Program-made: the position numbers and the translations under genes | Notes under the pieces: model-generated | Databases searched by the model: none | The model's input: the letters and a program-made list of their open reading frames with translations, nothing else | What the model was told of the DNA's origin: nothing | Origin: Syntrophaceae bacterium | Lineage (GTDB): Bacteria; Desulfobacterota; Syntrophia; Syntrophales; PHBD01 | DNA: 64,000 nt | NCBI GenBank assembly: GCA_013177825.1 | Contig: JABLXX010000008.1 | Location: 124,001 to 188,000 of the forward strand | Direction of reading: 5' to 3' | Shown here: positions 30,065 through 38,860 of the stretch, one piece after another | Numbering within the stretch: the stretch's first letter is position 1 | Layout of the letters: every line of letters begins with the position of its first letter

Positions 30065-31270
30065 TTACATGATCCACCACAATGGCCATCCATTCCCCCT
30101 ATGCCACTTACCATCCTTGTCGATGTAAAACCGGTCGTCCATGTTGGGGTCGTACCGACCGCCCAATTTCTCAAGGATCCACTCGGACGCAAGACTGAAG
30201 AATTCGCTGGCCACGCCTCCCAGCGGATGAAATTCGTTTTCCCAGACCCACAGCTCCTTTGGGCAGGGAGCGGATTCGTACATCATCAGTCCCCTTTCCA
30301 GGGGATCGAGTTCGTCAAACTCTCCAACGGACATGAGATAGGGACATTTGATTTTCGGGATAAGATCGACCAGGCTCATACCGTTCGTAAATTTCTCGTC
30401 AAACTCCGCCTCGCTCTCGATTCCGGACATGAACATGAAGTTGATTTTATAGCTTGGCTGGGCGATGTTGAAGAGAACGTCTTTCGGACCGTAACATCCC
30501 AGACCCGTCGCACACGCCTTCAGGCGGGGCTCATGGGAGGCGATCCGCGATCCCCAGTAGGATCCCATGCTCACACCCATGGCGGCTATCTTTTCGCTGT
30601 CGATTTCCGGACGCTCGACAAGATAATCGACAACGGCGGATGCCGCTTTTTCATAATTGTCGATTGTTACCTTCAGACCGTGGAGAAGGGTTTCACCCTG
30701 CCCCGGTCCGTCAATCGCCATGACGGCCACGCCGCGGGAGACATAGTATCGCTTTGCAATTACGTGCCATTCCTCCTTGACCATATCCATTCCGGGAACG
30801 AGCAGAACACACGGCACCTTTCCCGATTTCGCCGGCAGATGAAGAATCGCGTAGACTTTCTTGCCTTCAAAAGGGATTTCCACTCTTTCGATGGGTGTAG
30901 GGCTGAGCTGCATGACTTTCTGATAGCAGCCGACCCCTTTGGTATGGAGCGCCGTCTTGCGCGGATCGTCCCGGAAATAGGTATATTGGGCTCTCAGATA
31001 AAGATAGGCGGCCCGCTGATAAAGCTCGGAAGCCGATAACTGATACCCTCTCTCCTCGGCGTTCATCGCCCTTGTCTCGTTTTCGCCGGCAACCATCGTC
31101 AAATATTTCGTGCTCATGGCCCCCGTTTTCATCTGCTCGATGATTTTGAGCATATCCGCGTGATTATAGCCGAGCGCTTCTGCAAAGCTCTGCGATCCGG
31201 GATGCTGCACATCAAACCCGACCATTCCCATCAACGTCTGCAAAACCCAGAGTTGTCCCTTCCGGTCCAT
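30065..31270 (-). CDS. FrsA-like alpha/beta hydrolase
   Basis: Serine hydrolase of 401 residues with an N-terminal helical region (1-130) and a catalytic domain. The nucleophile elbow is GVSMGSYWG; the acid is probably in VGEFDELDP and the base in NEFHPLGG. The layout resembles the esterase FrsA/DUF1100 group and the C-C bond hydrolases related to 2,6-dihydroxypseudooxynicotine hydrolase, which have the same helical cap. In this catabolic cluster a C-C or ester hydrolase step is plausible. The ATG at 31270 has GGAAG; a TTG 48 bases upstream was not preferred. Confidence 0.8.
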   Translation of the reverse strand: MDRKGQLWVLQTLMGMVGFDVQHPGSQSFAEALGYNHADMLKIIEQMKTGAMSTKYLTMVAGENETRAMNAEERGYQLSASELYQRAAYLYLRAQYTYFRDDPRKTALHTKGVGCYQKVMQLSPTPIERVEIPFEGKKVYAILHLPAKSGKVPCVLLVPGMDMVKEEWHVIAKRYYVSRGVAVMAIDGPGQGETLLHGLKVTIDNYEKAASAVVDYLVERPEIDSEKIAAMGVSMGSYWGSRIASHEPRLKACATGLGCYGPKDVLFNIAQPSYKINFMFMSGIESEAEFDEKFTNGMSLVDLIPKIKCPYLMSVGEFDELDPLERGLMMYESAPCPKELWVWENEFHPLGGVASEFFSLASEWILEKLGGRYDPNMDDRFYIDKDGKWHRGNGWPLWWIM

Positions 31271-31315
31271 TTCATTCTTCCTTTCTGTTGACTGGCGAAA
31301 CTCTTTTGGATTGCT

Positions 31316-31354
31316 CAACCTGCCGGAGAAGATCTCTCCCTCCCCGGCAGGTTG
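31316..31354. repeat. Perfect inverted repeat between two cluster genes
   Basis: An 11-base inverted repeat, CAACCTGCCGG / CCGGCAGGTTG, with a 17-base loop, between the metallo-hydrolase and FrsA-like genes. There is no T run on either side, so it is more likely an RNA stability or processing hairpin than a terminator. Confidence 0.6.
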
Positions 31355-31465
31355 TTCGGAATTTCATGATCCACAGGCTGTCTAAAAAAGCTTCCATGCC
31401 CTCCATGAATGCCGTCCCCCTCATTGCCGTTCATGTAGGACATGTTCCCAACGGCAATTCTCAGT

Positions 31466-32305
31466 CTATATGCCCGTGAAAATCAGGGACGGTTCGTGTC
31501 CCGGGATGACAAATCCCGGTTCGTAACGCGATGCGATGGCCTTGACCTTGTTGATGCCGGCATAGAAGGAGAACAAATCGTAAATCACGAGGTGCGGAAC
31601 AGCCGGACCGATCGTTTTCGGCGCAGGCGGAATGGGATGCGATTTGCCTTTCATATCTACAAGTTCTGTCGTACCGGGAAAGGCCATGAAGTTCGTCAGG
31701 GCAATATCGCCCAGCAGCGCAACCGTTCCTTTTTTCGTGTTCACCGCAATCACCTGATTGCCGAGAGAATGTCCGCCCGGTACCTTATAGGCGGTGATGC
31801 CGTCTTCGAGCTGAAAATCGCCGTCCAGCATGATCTTGTTCACGTCCGGCTTTTTAAAAAAGTCGATCATGCTCAAGTCATAGTCGCCCCTTGCAAGCTG
31901 TTGTGGAATCGGATGGAGCATATTCCACCATTCATCCTTCTGGAAAATGAAGCGGGCATCGGGAAACAAATGACAATTCCCTGCATGATCGTTGTGGAGA
32001 TGCGTAAGAATGACGGTGTCGATGTCTTTTGGCGTAAGATTCTCCTTTTCCAGCCCTTTTTGAACCAGGACTGCTCCGCCTTCGGCGGGCAGAGCACCCC
32101 ACGCCTTGCCGTCGACAATGAAACCATCGTTAATACCGGTATCTACGAGGATATTCCGCCCCCCGGACTGGAGCAGGAAGCCGAGATAGGGCCCTTCAAG
32201 ATCGATGTCCATGTCCCCCAGTGGAGGCATTCCCGCCGGCCACATCATTGAAAGCCTTGCCTTTATACTTCCAAAATAGAGAACCTTGATCGTCCATGTT
32301 TTCAT
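31466..32305 (-). CDS. Metallo-beta-lactamase fold hydrolase
   Basis: Protein of 279 residues with all metal motifs of the MBL superfamily: THLHNDHAGN, a His in VPGGHSLGN, an Asp in LLGDIAL and a His in VIPGHEP. The layout is that of the N-acyl-homoserine-lactonase/quinolonase-like group, which opens lactones or hydrolyses thioesters. In this cluster it may act on a lactone or CoA ester intermediate. AAGGAGATG stands before the ATG. It follows the cupin gene by 71 bases on the same strand. Confidence 0.88.
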   Translation of the reverse strand: MKTWTIKVLYFGSIKARLSMMWPAGMPPLGDMDIDLEGPYLGFLLQSGGRNILVDTGINDGFIVDGKAWGALPAEGGAVLVQKGLEKENLTPKDIDTVILTHLHNDHAGNCHLFPDARFIFQKDEWWNMLHPIPQQLARGDYDLSMIDFFKKPDVNKIMLDGDFQLEDGITAYKVPGGHSLGNQVIAVNTKKGTVALLGDIALTNFMAFPGTTELVDMKGKSHPIPPAPKTIGPAVPHLVIYDLFSFYAGINKVKAIASRYEPGFVIPGHEPSLIFTGI

Positions 32306-32376
32306 TTTTTCATCTCCTTAAGTCAGCACACGATGCTGAATTCCTTTAATTTCAGATGCAGAGACCGATGCGACTT

Positions 32377-32805
32377 TCAACCACATCCGCCCGTCATGGC
32401 TTTCGGCACTTCGGGAACGCAATCTTCACCACCGCCGGGGCAATCAATGATGCAGTAAAGTTCTACAGGTTTGTCCCCTTTGACCGTTCCCCGATGGGGT
32501 TCATTGGCGTAAAAATAGACCGTATCCCCGGGTCCTGCCTCTACCGTCTCCCCTTCTCCGTTCTGAAAAATCATGGTTCCGGAAATGATGCACGGCGACT
32601 GAATATAGTTGTGGCTGTGGAATGGGATCATCTCGATCGGAATACCTGGCTGCAGCGTGTATTTCCTCAAGGCATATGAATGACGGTACCGTTCGTCGCC
32701 GACCTCATTGCTGATGATCCACTGAATCACCATGAAATTATCCGGCGCACCAAACGGCTTTCCGACATCTATTTTCTCAACATCATTGATCTTTCTCAGG
32801 ATCAT
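32377..32805 (-). CDS. Cupin-domain protein
   Basis: Single-domain cupin of 142 residues. Metal ligands are likely FHSHNYIQS (motif 1) and ANEPHRG (motif 2), with AGPGDTVYFYA between them. Possible roles are an isomerase, a small-molecule dioxygenase or a ligand sensor; the sequence does not decide. The start at 32805 is fixed by AAGGAGGA; the frame upstream is open but has no site. It is the first gene behind the sigma-54 promoter at 32888. Confidence 0.82.
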   Translation of the reverse strand: MILRKINDVEKIDVGKPFGAPDNFMVIQWIISNEVGDERYRHSYALRKYTLQPGIPIEMIPFHSHNYIQSPCIISGTMIFQNGEGETVEAGPGDTVYFYANEPHRGTVKGDKPVELYCIIDCPGGGEDCVPEVPKAMTGGCG

Positions 32806-32887
32806 GGTCTTCCTCCTTCTTTCATGATTAGTAACTTGTTTTTGTTCATGTTTACCCAAGAACTGCGCGCGCAATTGAGAGGCGGTT

Positions 32888-32904
32888 TGCAACGAGTGTG
32901 CCCC
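32888..32904 (-). promoter_or_regulatory. Sigma-54 (-24/-12) promoter of the cupin cluster
   Basis: Minus strand reads GGGCAC-ACTCG-TTGCA, matching the sigma-54 consensus TGGCAC-N5-TTGCW with exactly ten bases between the GG and GC pairs. Transcription would start near 32877, about 70 bases before the cupin gene. A sigma-54 activator gene is divergent from it. Confidence 0.8.
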
Positions 32905-32990
32905 AAGCCGACATGGAATGTAACTATACGAATCTTCAAAGCATGTTCCGAGCACAAAACGTGTTTTCCGGGAATGCACGTACAATCCGC

Positions 32991-33019
32991 TTGCGATACG
33001 TCCTGTTATGTTCTAATGT
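32991..33019 (+). promoter_or_regulatory. Candidate sigma-70 promoter of the PAS activator gene
   Basis: TTGCGA (32991-32996), 17-base spacer, TAATGT (33014-33019). It overlaps the inverted repeat at 33002-33027, which would allow autoregulation. Confidence 0.4.
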
Positions 33020-33027
33020 GTAACAGG
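33002..33027. promoter_or_regulatory. Candidate activator binding site (inverted repeat)
   Basis: CCTGTTA (33002-33008) and TAACAGG (33021-33027) form a perfect inverted repeat with a 12-base spacer. A related half, ACAGGAC, recurs at 33039-33045. The site is about 125-150 bases upstream of the sigma-54 start point, a normal distance for an enhancer. Confidence 0.55.
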
Positions 33028-33068
33028 TCAGGCGATACACAGGACACAATCAGGGGGGACAATGGCTG

Positions 33069-34457
33069 ATGGGAAACATGGAAATGGCACACGATCTTCT
33101 GATCAAAATGCCGGAGATCCTGGATCATATTTCCGATGTCGTTGTAATTTTCGATCCGGAGGCCCATGTTCTGTGGTTGAATAAGGGCATCTGCGAAGCC
33201 ATGAAATTTACGCGAAGTGAGATCATCGGAAAAACGCAGAAACAACTCGTTGAGGAGGGCTATATTCGAGGCAGCGTTGTTTATGCCGCCATCAGGGAAA
33301 GAAAAGAGGTGTCCGGTATCGTCTATGCCAAGGACGGCACGGAGGTCATGACCCGATGCAAACCCATCTTCGATGACAAGGACAATCTCCTTTTTGTTGT
33401 AGGGACATCGACTAATATCCAGGAATTAAATGCGTTACGCGTAAACCTGGAAAAAGAGAGGCGTCAGAACAAAAAATACAAAAGAGAGATCGAGCATCTC
33501 AGAAAAATGCTCCTGCTTGATAAAGATAATATTTTTGACAGCACGGAGATGAAGACGCTTCTGGAAGTTTTGCTCAAAGTGGCACCGTTTGACTACACCG
33601 TGTTAATTACAGGTGAATCGGGCGTGGGCAAGGAGGTGGTCGCCAAGACGATTCACCTCAACAGTTCCCGCCGAAACGAATCCTTCACCCCCGTCTCCAT
33701 TCCCGCGATTCCTGCAAACCTTCTCGAATCCGAACTCTTCGGCTATGAGGGAGGCACGTTTACCGGATCTCTCCGCGAAGGCAAAATGGGGCTGTTTGAA
33801 GTTGCCCATGGTGGTACTCTTTTTCTCGACGAGGTTGGGGACATTCCTCAGGATATTCAGGTGAAAATTCTCCGTGCAATCGAGTCAAATGAAATCCGCA
33901 GGATCGGCAGTACTCAGACGATCAAGCTGGATGTTCGAATAATCGCCGCAACGAATCGCCCGCTCGATCAAATGATTAAAAAAGGACTCTTCCGAGAGGA
34001 CTTGTATTATCGACTCAGTGTCGTGCCGATCCATATAAAGCCTCTCCGCGAAAGGATGGAGGACATTTACCCCTTGTGTCACCATTTTCTTGATGAAATT
34101 AATAAGAAGTATAACCTGAACAAGACCATCTCCAAAGATGCGATGGATATCATGAAACAACATCAATGGCCGGGAAATGTTCGAGAACTGAAGCATGTTG
34201 TGGAAAGATTGTCCGTCCTGTCGAATGGTGACCTGATCATTCCTGAAGACGTCATGAACGTTCTATCCGTAACAAACACGGAACAGAGCGATCATCAACC
34301 GACAAACGCGATCGCTCCTTTAAAGGACTTCGAATCGTTCGAAAAGCTGAAAATACTCGATGCTCTTAAACATGCCGGCGGCAACAAGAAAAAAGCCGCC
34401 GCGATGTTAGGTATGACACGAACAAAATTTTATAGACGTCTGGCAAAATACTCTTGA
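33069..34457 (+). CDS. PAS-AAA+-Fis sigma-54 dependent activator
   Basis: Enhancer-binding protein of 462 residues. A PAS sensor (about 15-120) is followed by a coiled linker. The AAA+ domain has Walker A GESGVGKE (182-189), the sigma-54 loop GTFTGS (229-234) in place of GAFTGA, and Walker B LFLDE (251-255). The C-terminal Fis helix-turn-helix contains NKKKAAAMLGMTRTKFYRR. It is divergent from the cupin-to-rhodanese cluster, which has a -24/-12 promoter, so it is very likely its activator. The PAS domain probably senses the substrate. A terminator follows. Confidence 0.93.
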   Translation: MGNMEMAHDLLIKMPEILDHISDVVVIFDPEAHVLWLNKGICEAMKFTRSEIIGKTQKQLVEEGYIRGSVVYAAIRERKEVSGIVYAKDGTEVMTRCKPIFDDKDNLLFVVGTSTNIQELNALRVNLEKERRQNKKYKREIEHLRKMLLLDKDNIFDSTEMKTLLEVLLKVAPFDYTVLITGESGVGKEVVAKTIHLNSSRRNESFTPVSIPAIPANLLESELFGYEGGTFTGSLREGKMGLFEVAHGGTLFLDEVGDIPQDIQVKILRAIESNEIRRIGSTQTIKLDVRIIAATNRPLDQMIKKGLFREDLYYRLSVVPIHIKPLRERMEDIYPLCHHFLDEINKKYNLNKTISKDAMDIMKQHQWPGNVRELKHVVERLSVLSNGDLIIPEDVMNVLSVTNTEQSDHQPTNAIAPLKDFESFEKLKILDALKHAGGNKKKAAAMLGMTRTKFYRRLAKYS

Positions 34458-34493
34458 ACAGGATCAGATCCATTTGTGCCGGTCCCATTTTGC

Positions 34494-34533
34494 AGCGGGG
34501 GGCGGATTTCATACGGCCCCCGTTGTTATTTAT
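34494..34533 (+). terminator. Terminator after the PAS activator gene
   Basis: Stem CGGGGG / CCCCCG (34496-34501, 34517-34522) with flanking GC pairs, followed by the T-rich TTGTTATTT. It overlaps the stop region of the convergent minus-strand gene. Confidence 0.65.
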
Positions 34534-35182
34534 CCGGTCCCACCCACGGAGCCGCGGGGCCGATGACCAGGAAGGGGGCCGGGTTGATCGAGCCGCCGCC
34601 GAGCGCCATGTACCCCATACCCAGCAGGAGGTTGTCGTTGATCCTTCTCAACTCGTCGTGCATGGAATGAACGGCCCCCGAGTTATACGGGCTGTAGTCG
34701 AGATGGAAGGAATCCTTCCCGTCAATAGGCGATTTCCCGACATACGTGTTCATCTTCCTGGTTCGTGCAATCGCTTCTTTCCCGTCCTTTCCCTTGCCTG
34801 AAAAGAGATTGTAGCCCCATCCCCTCTCTTTTTCAGCGGGGAGGAACGCCTTCCCCACCCATCTCCCGGGGCCGAAGAAGTTGTGCGTGTAGAAGTCGGC
34901 GGATGCGGCCAGGATGCCCACCGGGAGCGTTTTCGCGCCGTATTCGCCCATCACGTCCTCGAATTTCGGTGCCGGGGCGGCGTAAAAAAGCTGGAAGACG
35001 GCCGCCTTGTCGAGCTTCTCGATGTCTTTGTCCGTGGCCTTGGCGGGATCGACCCCGAGGATCTGTTCCATGGTCTGCCCCTTGTAGGGTCCGCCTTTCT
35101 GCCAGATGTTGATTCCGGTCAGGGCAAGCTGGATGACGACCAGGGCGAGAATGAGTACGAGAACCGTTTTCAATGCTTTCAC
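34526..35182 (-). CDS. Membrane-anchored conserved hypothetical protein
   Basis: Protein of 218 residues whose function I do not recognise. Residues 3-25 form one hydrophobic helix (signal anchor). The rest is periplasmic or cytoplasmic, with dense motifs: FFGPGRWVGKAF, RKMNTYVGKSPIDGKD, FHLDYSPYN, HDELRRIN and LLLGMGYMALG. This pattern suggests a small beta-barrel, perhaps lipocalin-like, but that is a guess. The start is GTG with TTGGAGG eight bases before. It follows the MaoC gene by 76 bases in the same orientation. Confidence 0.7.
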   Translation of the reverse strand: MKALKTVLVLILALVVIQLALTGINIWQKGGPYKGQTMEQILGVDPAKATDKDIEKLDKAAVFQLFYAAPAPKFEDVMGEYGAKTLPVGILAASADFYTHNFFGPGRWVGKAFLPAEKERGWGYNLFSGKGKDGKEAIARTRKMNTYVGKSPIDGKDSFHLDYSPYNSGAVHSMHDELRRINDNLLLGMGYMALGGGSINPAPFLVIGPAAPWVGPDK

Positions 35183-35258
35183 GAGATGTCCTCCAACAGG
35201 TTATGGGTCGCAATCACAAGGGAGACGGATCGACATCGGTTCCCCTCGCGATCGCTCG

Positions 35259-35687
35259 TCATTTTCTGATCATCAGGTTGCAGACGATGGTCTGGACGGT
35301 CTCGTCCCGCTGGTTCAGCGTGGCGATCTTCATGCGGACGATGCCGCGGTCCGGGTGGGACCGGTGGGGCCTGGTCTCGATGACCTCCGCCAGCGCCCGC
35401 AGCGTATCGCCGGGACGGACGGGCAGGAGCCACCGGAGCTCGTCGAAGCCCGGCGATCCCAGGTTGTTCTTGAGGACGCCCGTCATGAGGCAGAGCCGGA
35501 ACGTCACCGCGATCGTATGGATGCCGCTGGCGATGAGCCCTCCATAAATCGACTTCTTCGCCGCTTCCGCATCCATGTGAAAGGCCTGGGAATCGAAATG
35601 AAGGGCGAAATCGATGATGGCGCTCTCCGTCATCGTCAATCCGGGCGATTCGAAGCGATCCCCGACATGAAAATCGTCGAACCGCAT
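35259..35687 (-). CDS. MaoC-family hydratase/dehydratase
   Basis: Single hotdog protein of 142 residues. The hydratase-2 motif reads FALHFDSQAFHMDAEAAKKSIYGGLIASGIHTIA, with the Asp and His of the (R)-enoyl-CoA hydratase active site. The later part (LLPVRPGDTLRALAEV) is also typical. Likely activity is reversible hydration of an enoyl-CoA. The ATG overlaps the stop of the preceding kinase gene (TGATG), so translation is probably coupled to the kinase, which is unusual for a metabolic enzyme. Confidence 0.88.
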   Translation of the reverse strand: MRFDDFHVGDRFESPGLTMTESAIIDFALHFDSQAFHMDAEAAKKSIYGGLIASGIHTIAVTFRLCLMTGVLKNNLGSPGFDELRWLLPVRPGDTLRALAEVIETRPHRSHPDRGIVRMKIATLNQRDETVQTIVCNLMIRK

Positions 35688-38326
35688 CAGGAGAGAACCT
35701 CCCGTATCTTTCCGGACAGCATCTGCAGGGAATAGGGCTTGTTGATAAACCCCTTGCACCCCCGGCCGAGAATCTGCCTCGCCTCCCCGTCAATGCTGTA
35801 GCCGCTGGAGAGAATGACCCGGACCCCGGGATCCATGGCCTTGAGCTGGTCGAACGTCTCGCCGCCGCCCATTTTGGGCATGACCATGTCCAGGAGAACG
35901 AGGTCGATTTCATCTTTGCGGCCGGAGAAAACGTCCAGCGCCTCTTTCCCGCTTCTGGCGACAATGACCTGGTAGCCGAGGTGTTCCAGCATCTCCCTGG
36001 CAACCGCAGCAACGACCTCTTCGTCGTCCACGATGAGAATCGTCTCGCTCCCCTTTTTCATCTCTTCCTTCATGACTTCCTCTTCCTCCTTTGACACCTC
36101 GATGTCGGAAGCGGGGAAATAGATGTGAAAACTGGTGCCTTGCCCTTTTTCACTGTACACCTGGATCGCGCCGCCGTGGCCGGCAACGATGCCGTAAACG
36201 GTGGCCAGCCCCAGTCCCGTGCCCCGCCCCATCTCTTTCGTTGTGAAGAAGGGTTCGAAGATCCTCTCTTTTGTCTTGTTGTCCATCCCCAGGCCCGTGT
36301 CGGTTACGCCGATCCGGACGTACCGTCCGGCGGGAAGATCGCTGGCCAGCGCCTCTTCACCGGCGAGGGAGATGTTGTATGTATGCAGATAAAGACTGCC
36401 TCCGCCTGGCATGGCCTGCCAGGCATTGACGTAGAGGTTCATGAGAACCTGCTCGACCTGGCTCCGGTCCACACTGGTCGCCCAGAGGTCTTTCTGCAGG
36501 CGGGTGTGGATGGTGATCTCCTTTTTGGTGCGCCCGAACATGGTGGAGGTTTTGCGGATGACGTCGTTCAGGTCCGTCGGCCGGACGTCGAGCTTCCCGC
36601 CCCTGGCGAATCCGAGAAGCTGCCTTGTCAGATCGGCGCCGCTTCTTACCTGCTCCTCGATCCCCATCACCCGTTCCCGCACCGGATTTCCTTCGTCGAG
36701 TTCTCGCAGAATCAGGGATGCATAACCCTGGATGCCCATGAGCAGGTTGTTGAAGTCATGGGCGATGCCGCCCGCCAGGGTTCCGATGGCCTCCATTTTC
36801 TGCGCGTTGAGCAGCCGGCTCTCCAGCCTCTTCCTTTCCGTGACGTCCCGGAGGAACGACAGGACCGCCGGCCTCCCCTGCCAGTTCATCTTCACGGAAT
36901 TGATCTGGGCGTTCATCTCCTCGCCGCTTTTGTTGATGACCCGGAATTCATACGTATTGGACAGCTCCTCCCCCTTCAGCCTCCGGGCGTAACGCTCAAA
37001 GACCATATTTCGATCGTCGGGGTGGATGAAGTCGGTGAACGGCCGGCTGGCGAGCTCTTCCGCCGTGTATCCCATGTATTCAATGGTTCGTTTATTCACG
37101 AACCGCAAGATCCCGTCCTGGGCGATGAGAATCGCATCGCTGGCGTTTTCCACGAGGAGGCGGTATTCCTCCTCCGATTGTCTCAGCGCCTGCTCGATCT
37201 TTTTCCGTTCCGTCACGTCCGTGACGATCTCCACTCCGCCGACGATGCACCCTTCTTCGTCACGCACGGGATATCCCCGTAGAATCCAGCTTTTCTCATA
37301 GGATGACAGTTCTACGTTTTCATGCGGTTCCCCCGTCTCCATGGCTTTCCGGACCGGACAGAAGGAGCACGGCTCCTGCCGGCCATGCAACGTGTAGCAG
37401 AAGGTTCTCTCAAAATCGCTGGGAGTGAAGCGGAACGCATCGTACATGCCCTTGTTTGCCCAGATCACCCTCATCTCCCTGTCCACGTAGACGACGATTT
37501 CCGTCATCGTGTCCAGGATGATGGCTTTTTCGCGCTCCGAAGACCGGAGTCTCTCCTCTGTCTTCTTCCGTTCCGTGTTGTCCCGGACCATGCTGAGGAG
37601 AACCTTCTGCGACCCGATCTCTGCACCCCGTGAGCTGACTTCCACGGGAAAGTGCGTGCCGTCCTTCCGCCGGTGAACCGTCTCGAAGAGGATCCCCTCC
37701 CGTTCCGCCTGGGTCATCTGGTCCCGGATCATCTCAGGTGGATCTTCCTTGCGCAGATCCATGATGGTCATGGACAGCAGCTCTTCCCGTGCGTAGCCGT
37801 ACGCCGTCTCTGCAGCCCGGTTCGCCTCCAGGATCCTGCCGTCCGTCTGCCGGACGAACATGAGGATATCCCTGGCGTTCTCACTGAGAAGGCCGTAGCG
37901 CTGGAGGATCTCGTCCCTCTCTTTCCTGCCGGTGATGTCCGTGACGACGCCCTCGTAATACAGGACCTTTCCGTCATCATCCCGGATGCATCGCGCGTTG
38001 CATGAGACCCATCTGATCTTCCGGTCCCGCCGGCAGATCCTCGTTTCGAAATTCACGCCCCCGTCGGATTTCTCGGTGGCCTCCAGATATTCCCGTCTTT
38101 GATCGGGGTCGACATAGTGCTGCTCCGCGATATCCGTGACGGTCCGTTTCATTTCCTCCGGAGAGTCGTATCCGAAGATCCCCGCCATGGCGGGATTGAT
38201 GAGCAGGTATCGGCCGTCCTTTGTTGATCGGAAAAAACCCTCCAGGGCGTTTTCAAAAAACTGCCGGTAGGCGCTGTCATTCTCTTGTGATTCTGATGGT
38301 TTTGCTGGAAGATTGTCGTTATCCAT
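35687..38326 (-). CDS. Hybrid histidine kinase with four PAS domains
   Basis: Soluble sensor kinase of 879 residues. Four PAS domains lie at about 15-135, 140-255, 260-375 and 380-500. The third carries a Cys cluster (Cys310, Cys320, Cys323; FCYTLHGRQEPCSFCP), which could bind a metal or an Fe-S centre. HisKA with His523 ([12 protein letters not shown]), the ATPase domain (NLYVNAWQAMP, DTGLGMD, GRGTGLGLATVYG) and a receiver domain (LVLLDMVMPKMGG) follow. The catalytic half is very close in sequence to the kinase at 19432, so they are probably paralogues. The ATG at 38326 follows CGGAG; a GTG 63 bases upstream was not preferred. Confidence 0.92.
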   Translation of the reverse strand: MDNDNLPAKPSESQENDSAYRQFFENALEGFFRSTKDGRYLLINPAMAGIFGYDSPEEMKRTVTDIAEQHYVDPDQRREYLEATEKSDGGVNFETRICRRDRKIRWVSCNARCIRDDDGKVLYYEGVVTDITGRKERDEILQRYGLLSENARDILMFVRQTDGRILEANRAAETAYGYAREELLSMTIMDLRKEDPPEMIRDQMTQAEREGILFETVHRRKDGTHFPVEVSSRGAEIGSQKVLLSMVRDNTERKKTEERLRSSEREKAIILDTMTEIVVYVDREMRVIWANKGMYDAFRFTPSDFERTFCYTLHGRQEPCSFCPVRKAMETGEPHENVELSSYEKSWILRGYPVRDEEGCIVGGVEIVTDVTERKKIEQALRQSEEEYRLLVENASDAILIAQDGILRFVNKRTIEYMGYTAEELASRPFTDFIHPDDRNMVFERYARRLKGEELSNTYEFRVINKSGEEMNAQINSVKMNWQGRPAVLSFLRDVTERKRLESRLLNAQKMEAIGTLAGGIAHDFNNLLMGIQGYASLILRELDEGNPVRERVMGIEEQVRSGADLTRQLLGFARGGKLDVRPTDLNDVIRKTSTMFGRTKKEITIHTRLQKDLWATSVDRSQVEQVLMNLYVNAWQAMPGGGSLYLHTYNISLAGEEALASDLPAGRYVRIGVTDTGLGMDNKTKERIFEPFFTTKEMGRGTGLGLATVYGIVAGHGGAIQVYSEKGQGTSFHIYFPASDIEVSKEEEEVMKEEMKKGSETILIVDDEEVVAAVAREMLEHLGYQVIVARSGKEALDVFSGRKDEIDLVLLDMVMPKMGGGETFDQLKAMDPGVRVILSSGYSIDGEARQILGRGCKGFINKPYSLQMLSGKIREVLS

Positions 38327-38454
38327 TTCTGCTCCGTTGAAATCCTGATCGATTTCTATATCGGAAACATCCCCCGCCGTCAAACGCACCCTGACGGCAT
38401 TCCCAAAGCGTCGGATTCATGGTAAGAATCAAGAAAAAAGAGGAAGGATTGCCC

Positions 38455-38829
38455 ATGAAAAGCGTTTTCACGATGATCCCGGCCGTTCTTTTTGTTCTGC
38501 TCATGGCGGCCCCGCCCTGTCAGGGACTGACGGCCGACCAGGTCTTGAAGCTGAAGAAGGCGGGCGTCAGCGACAGGACGATCCAGCTCATGATCGAGCA
38601 GGAACGGGACGCCAAAGAGAGCCCGTACGATACGATGGGGGTCCGGGAAGTAAAGGACAAAGACGGCAACGTCGTGGTCGTCCATTCGACAGGCCGCTCG
38701 AAGATCGACCCCAACGAGGAGGAACGGAAGAGAGTGGAAAAAGCCTGGGACATCCTCCGGAACATCGTCGTCGACGACCGGAGGAGAGAGCCGGCGGCGC
38801 CATCCTCGACGGGTTCGACTTCCCCGTGA
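38455..38829 (+). CDS. Small secreted protein of unknown function
   Basis: Protein of 124 residues. Residues 1-25 are a signal peptide (MKSVFTMIPAVLFVLLMAA, then PPCQG). The mature part begins LTADQVLKLKKAGVSDRTIQLMIEQE, a short helical module often found in small periplasmic proteins of this group, followed by a charged region. No enzymatic motif is seen. AGGAAGG precedes the ATG. It is the only plus-strand gene between 34.5 kb and the right edge and is divergent from the kinase gene. Confidence 0.7.
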   Translation: MKSVFTMIPAVLFVLLMAAPPCQGLTADQVLKLKKAGVSDRTIQLMIEQERDAKESPYDTMGVREVKDKDGNVVVVHSTGRSKIDPNEEERKRVEKAWDILRNIVVDDRRREPAAPSSTGSTSP

Positions 38830-38860
38830 CGGCCCCCGCCCGCGCCCCGGGCTTCTGAAT

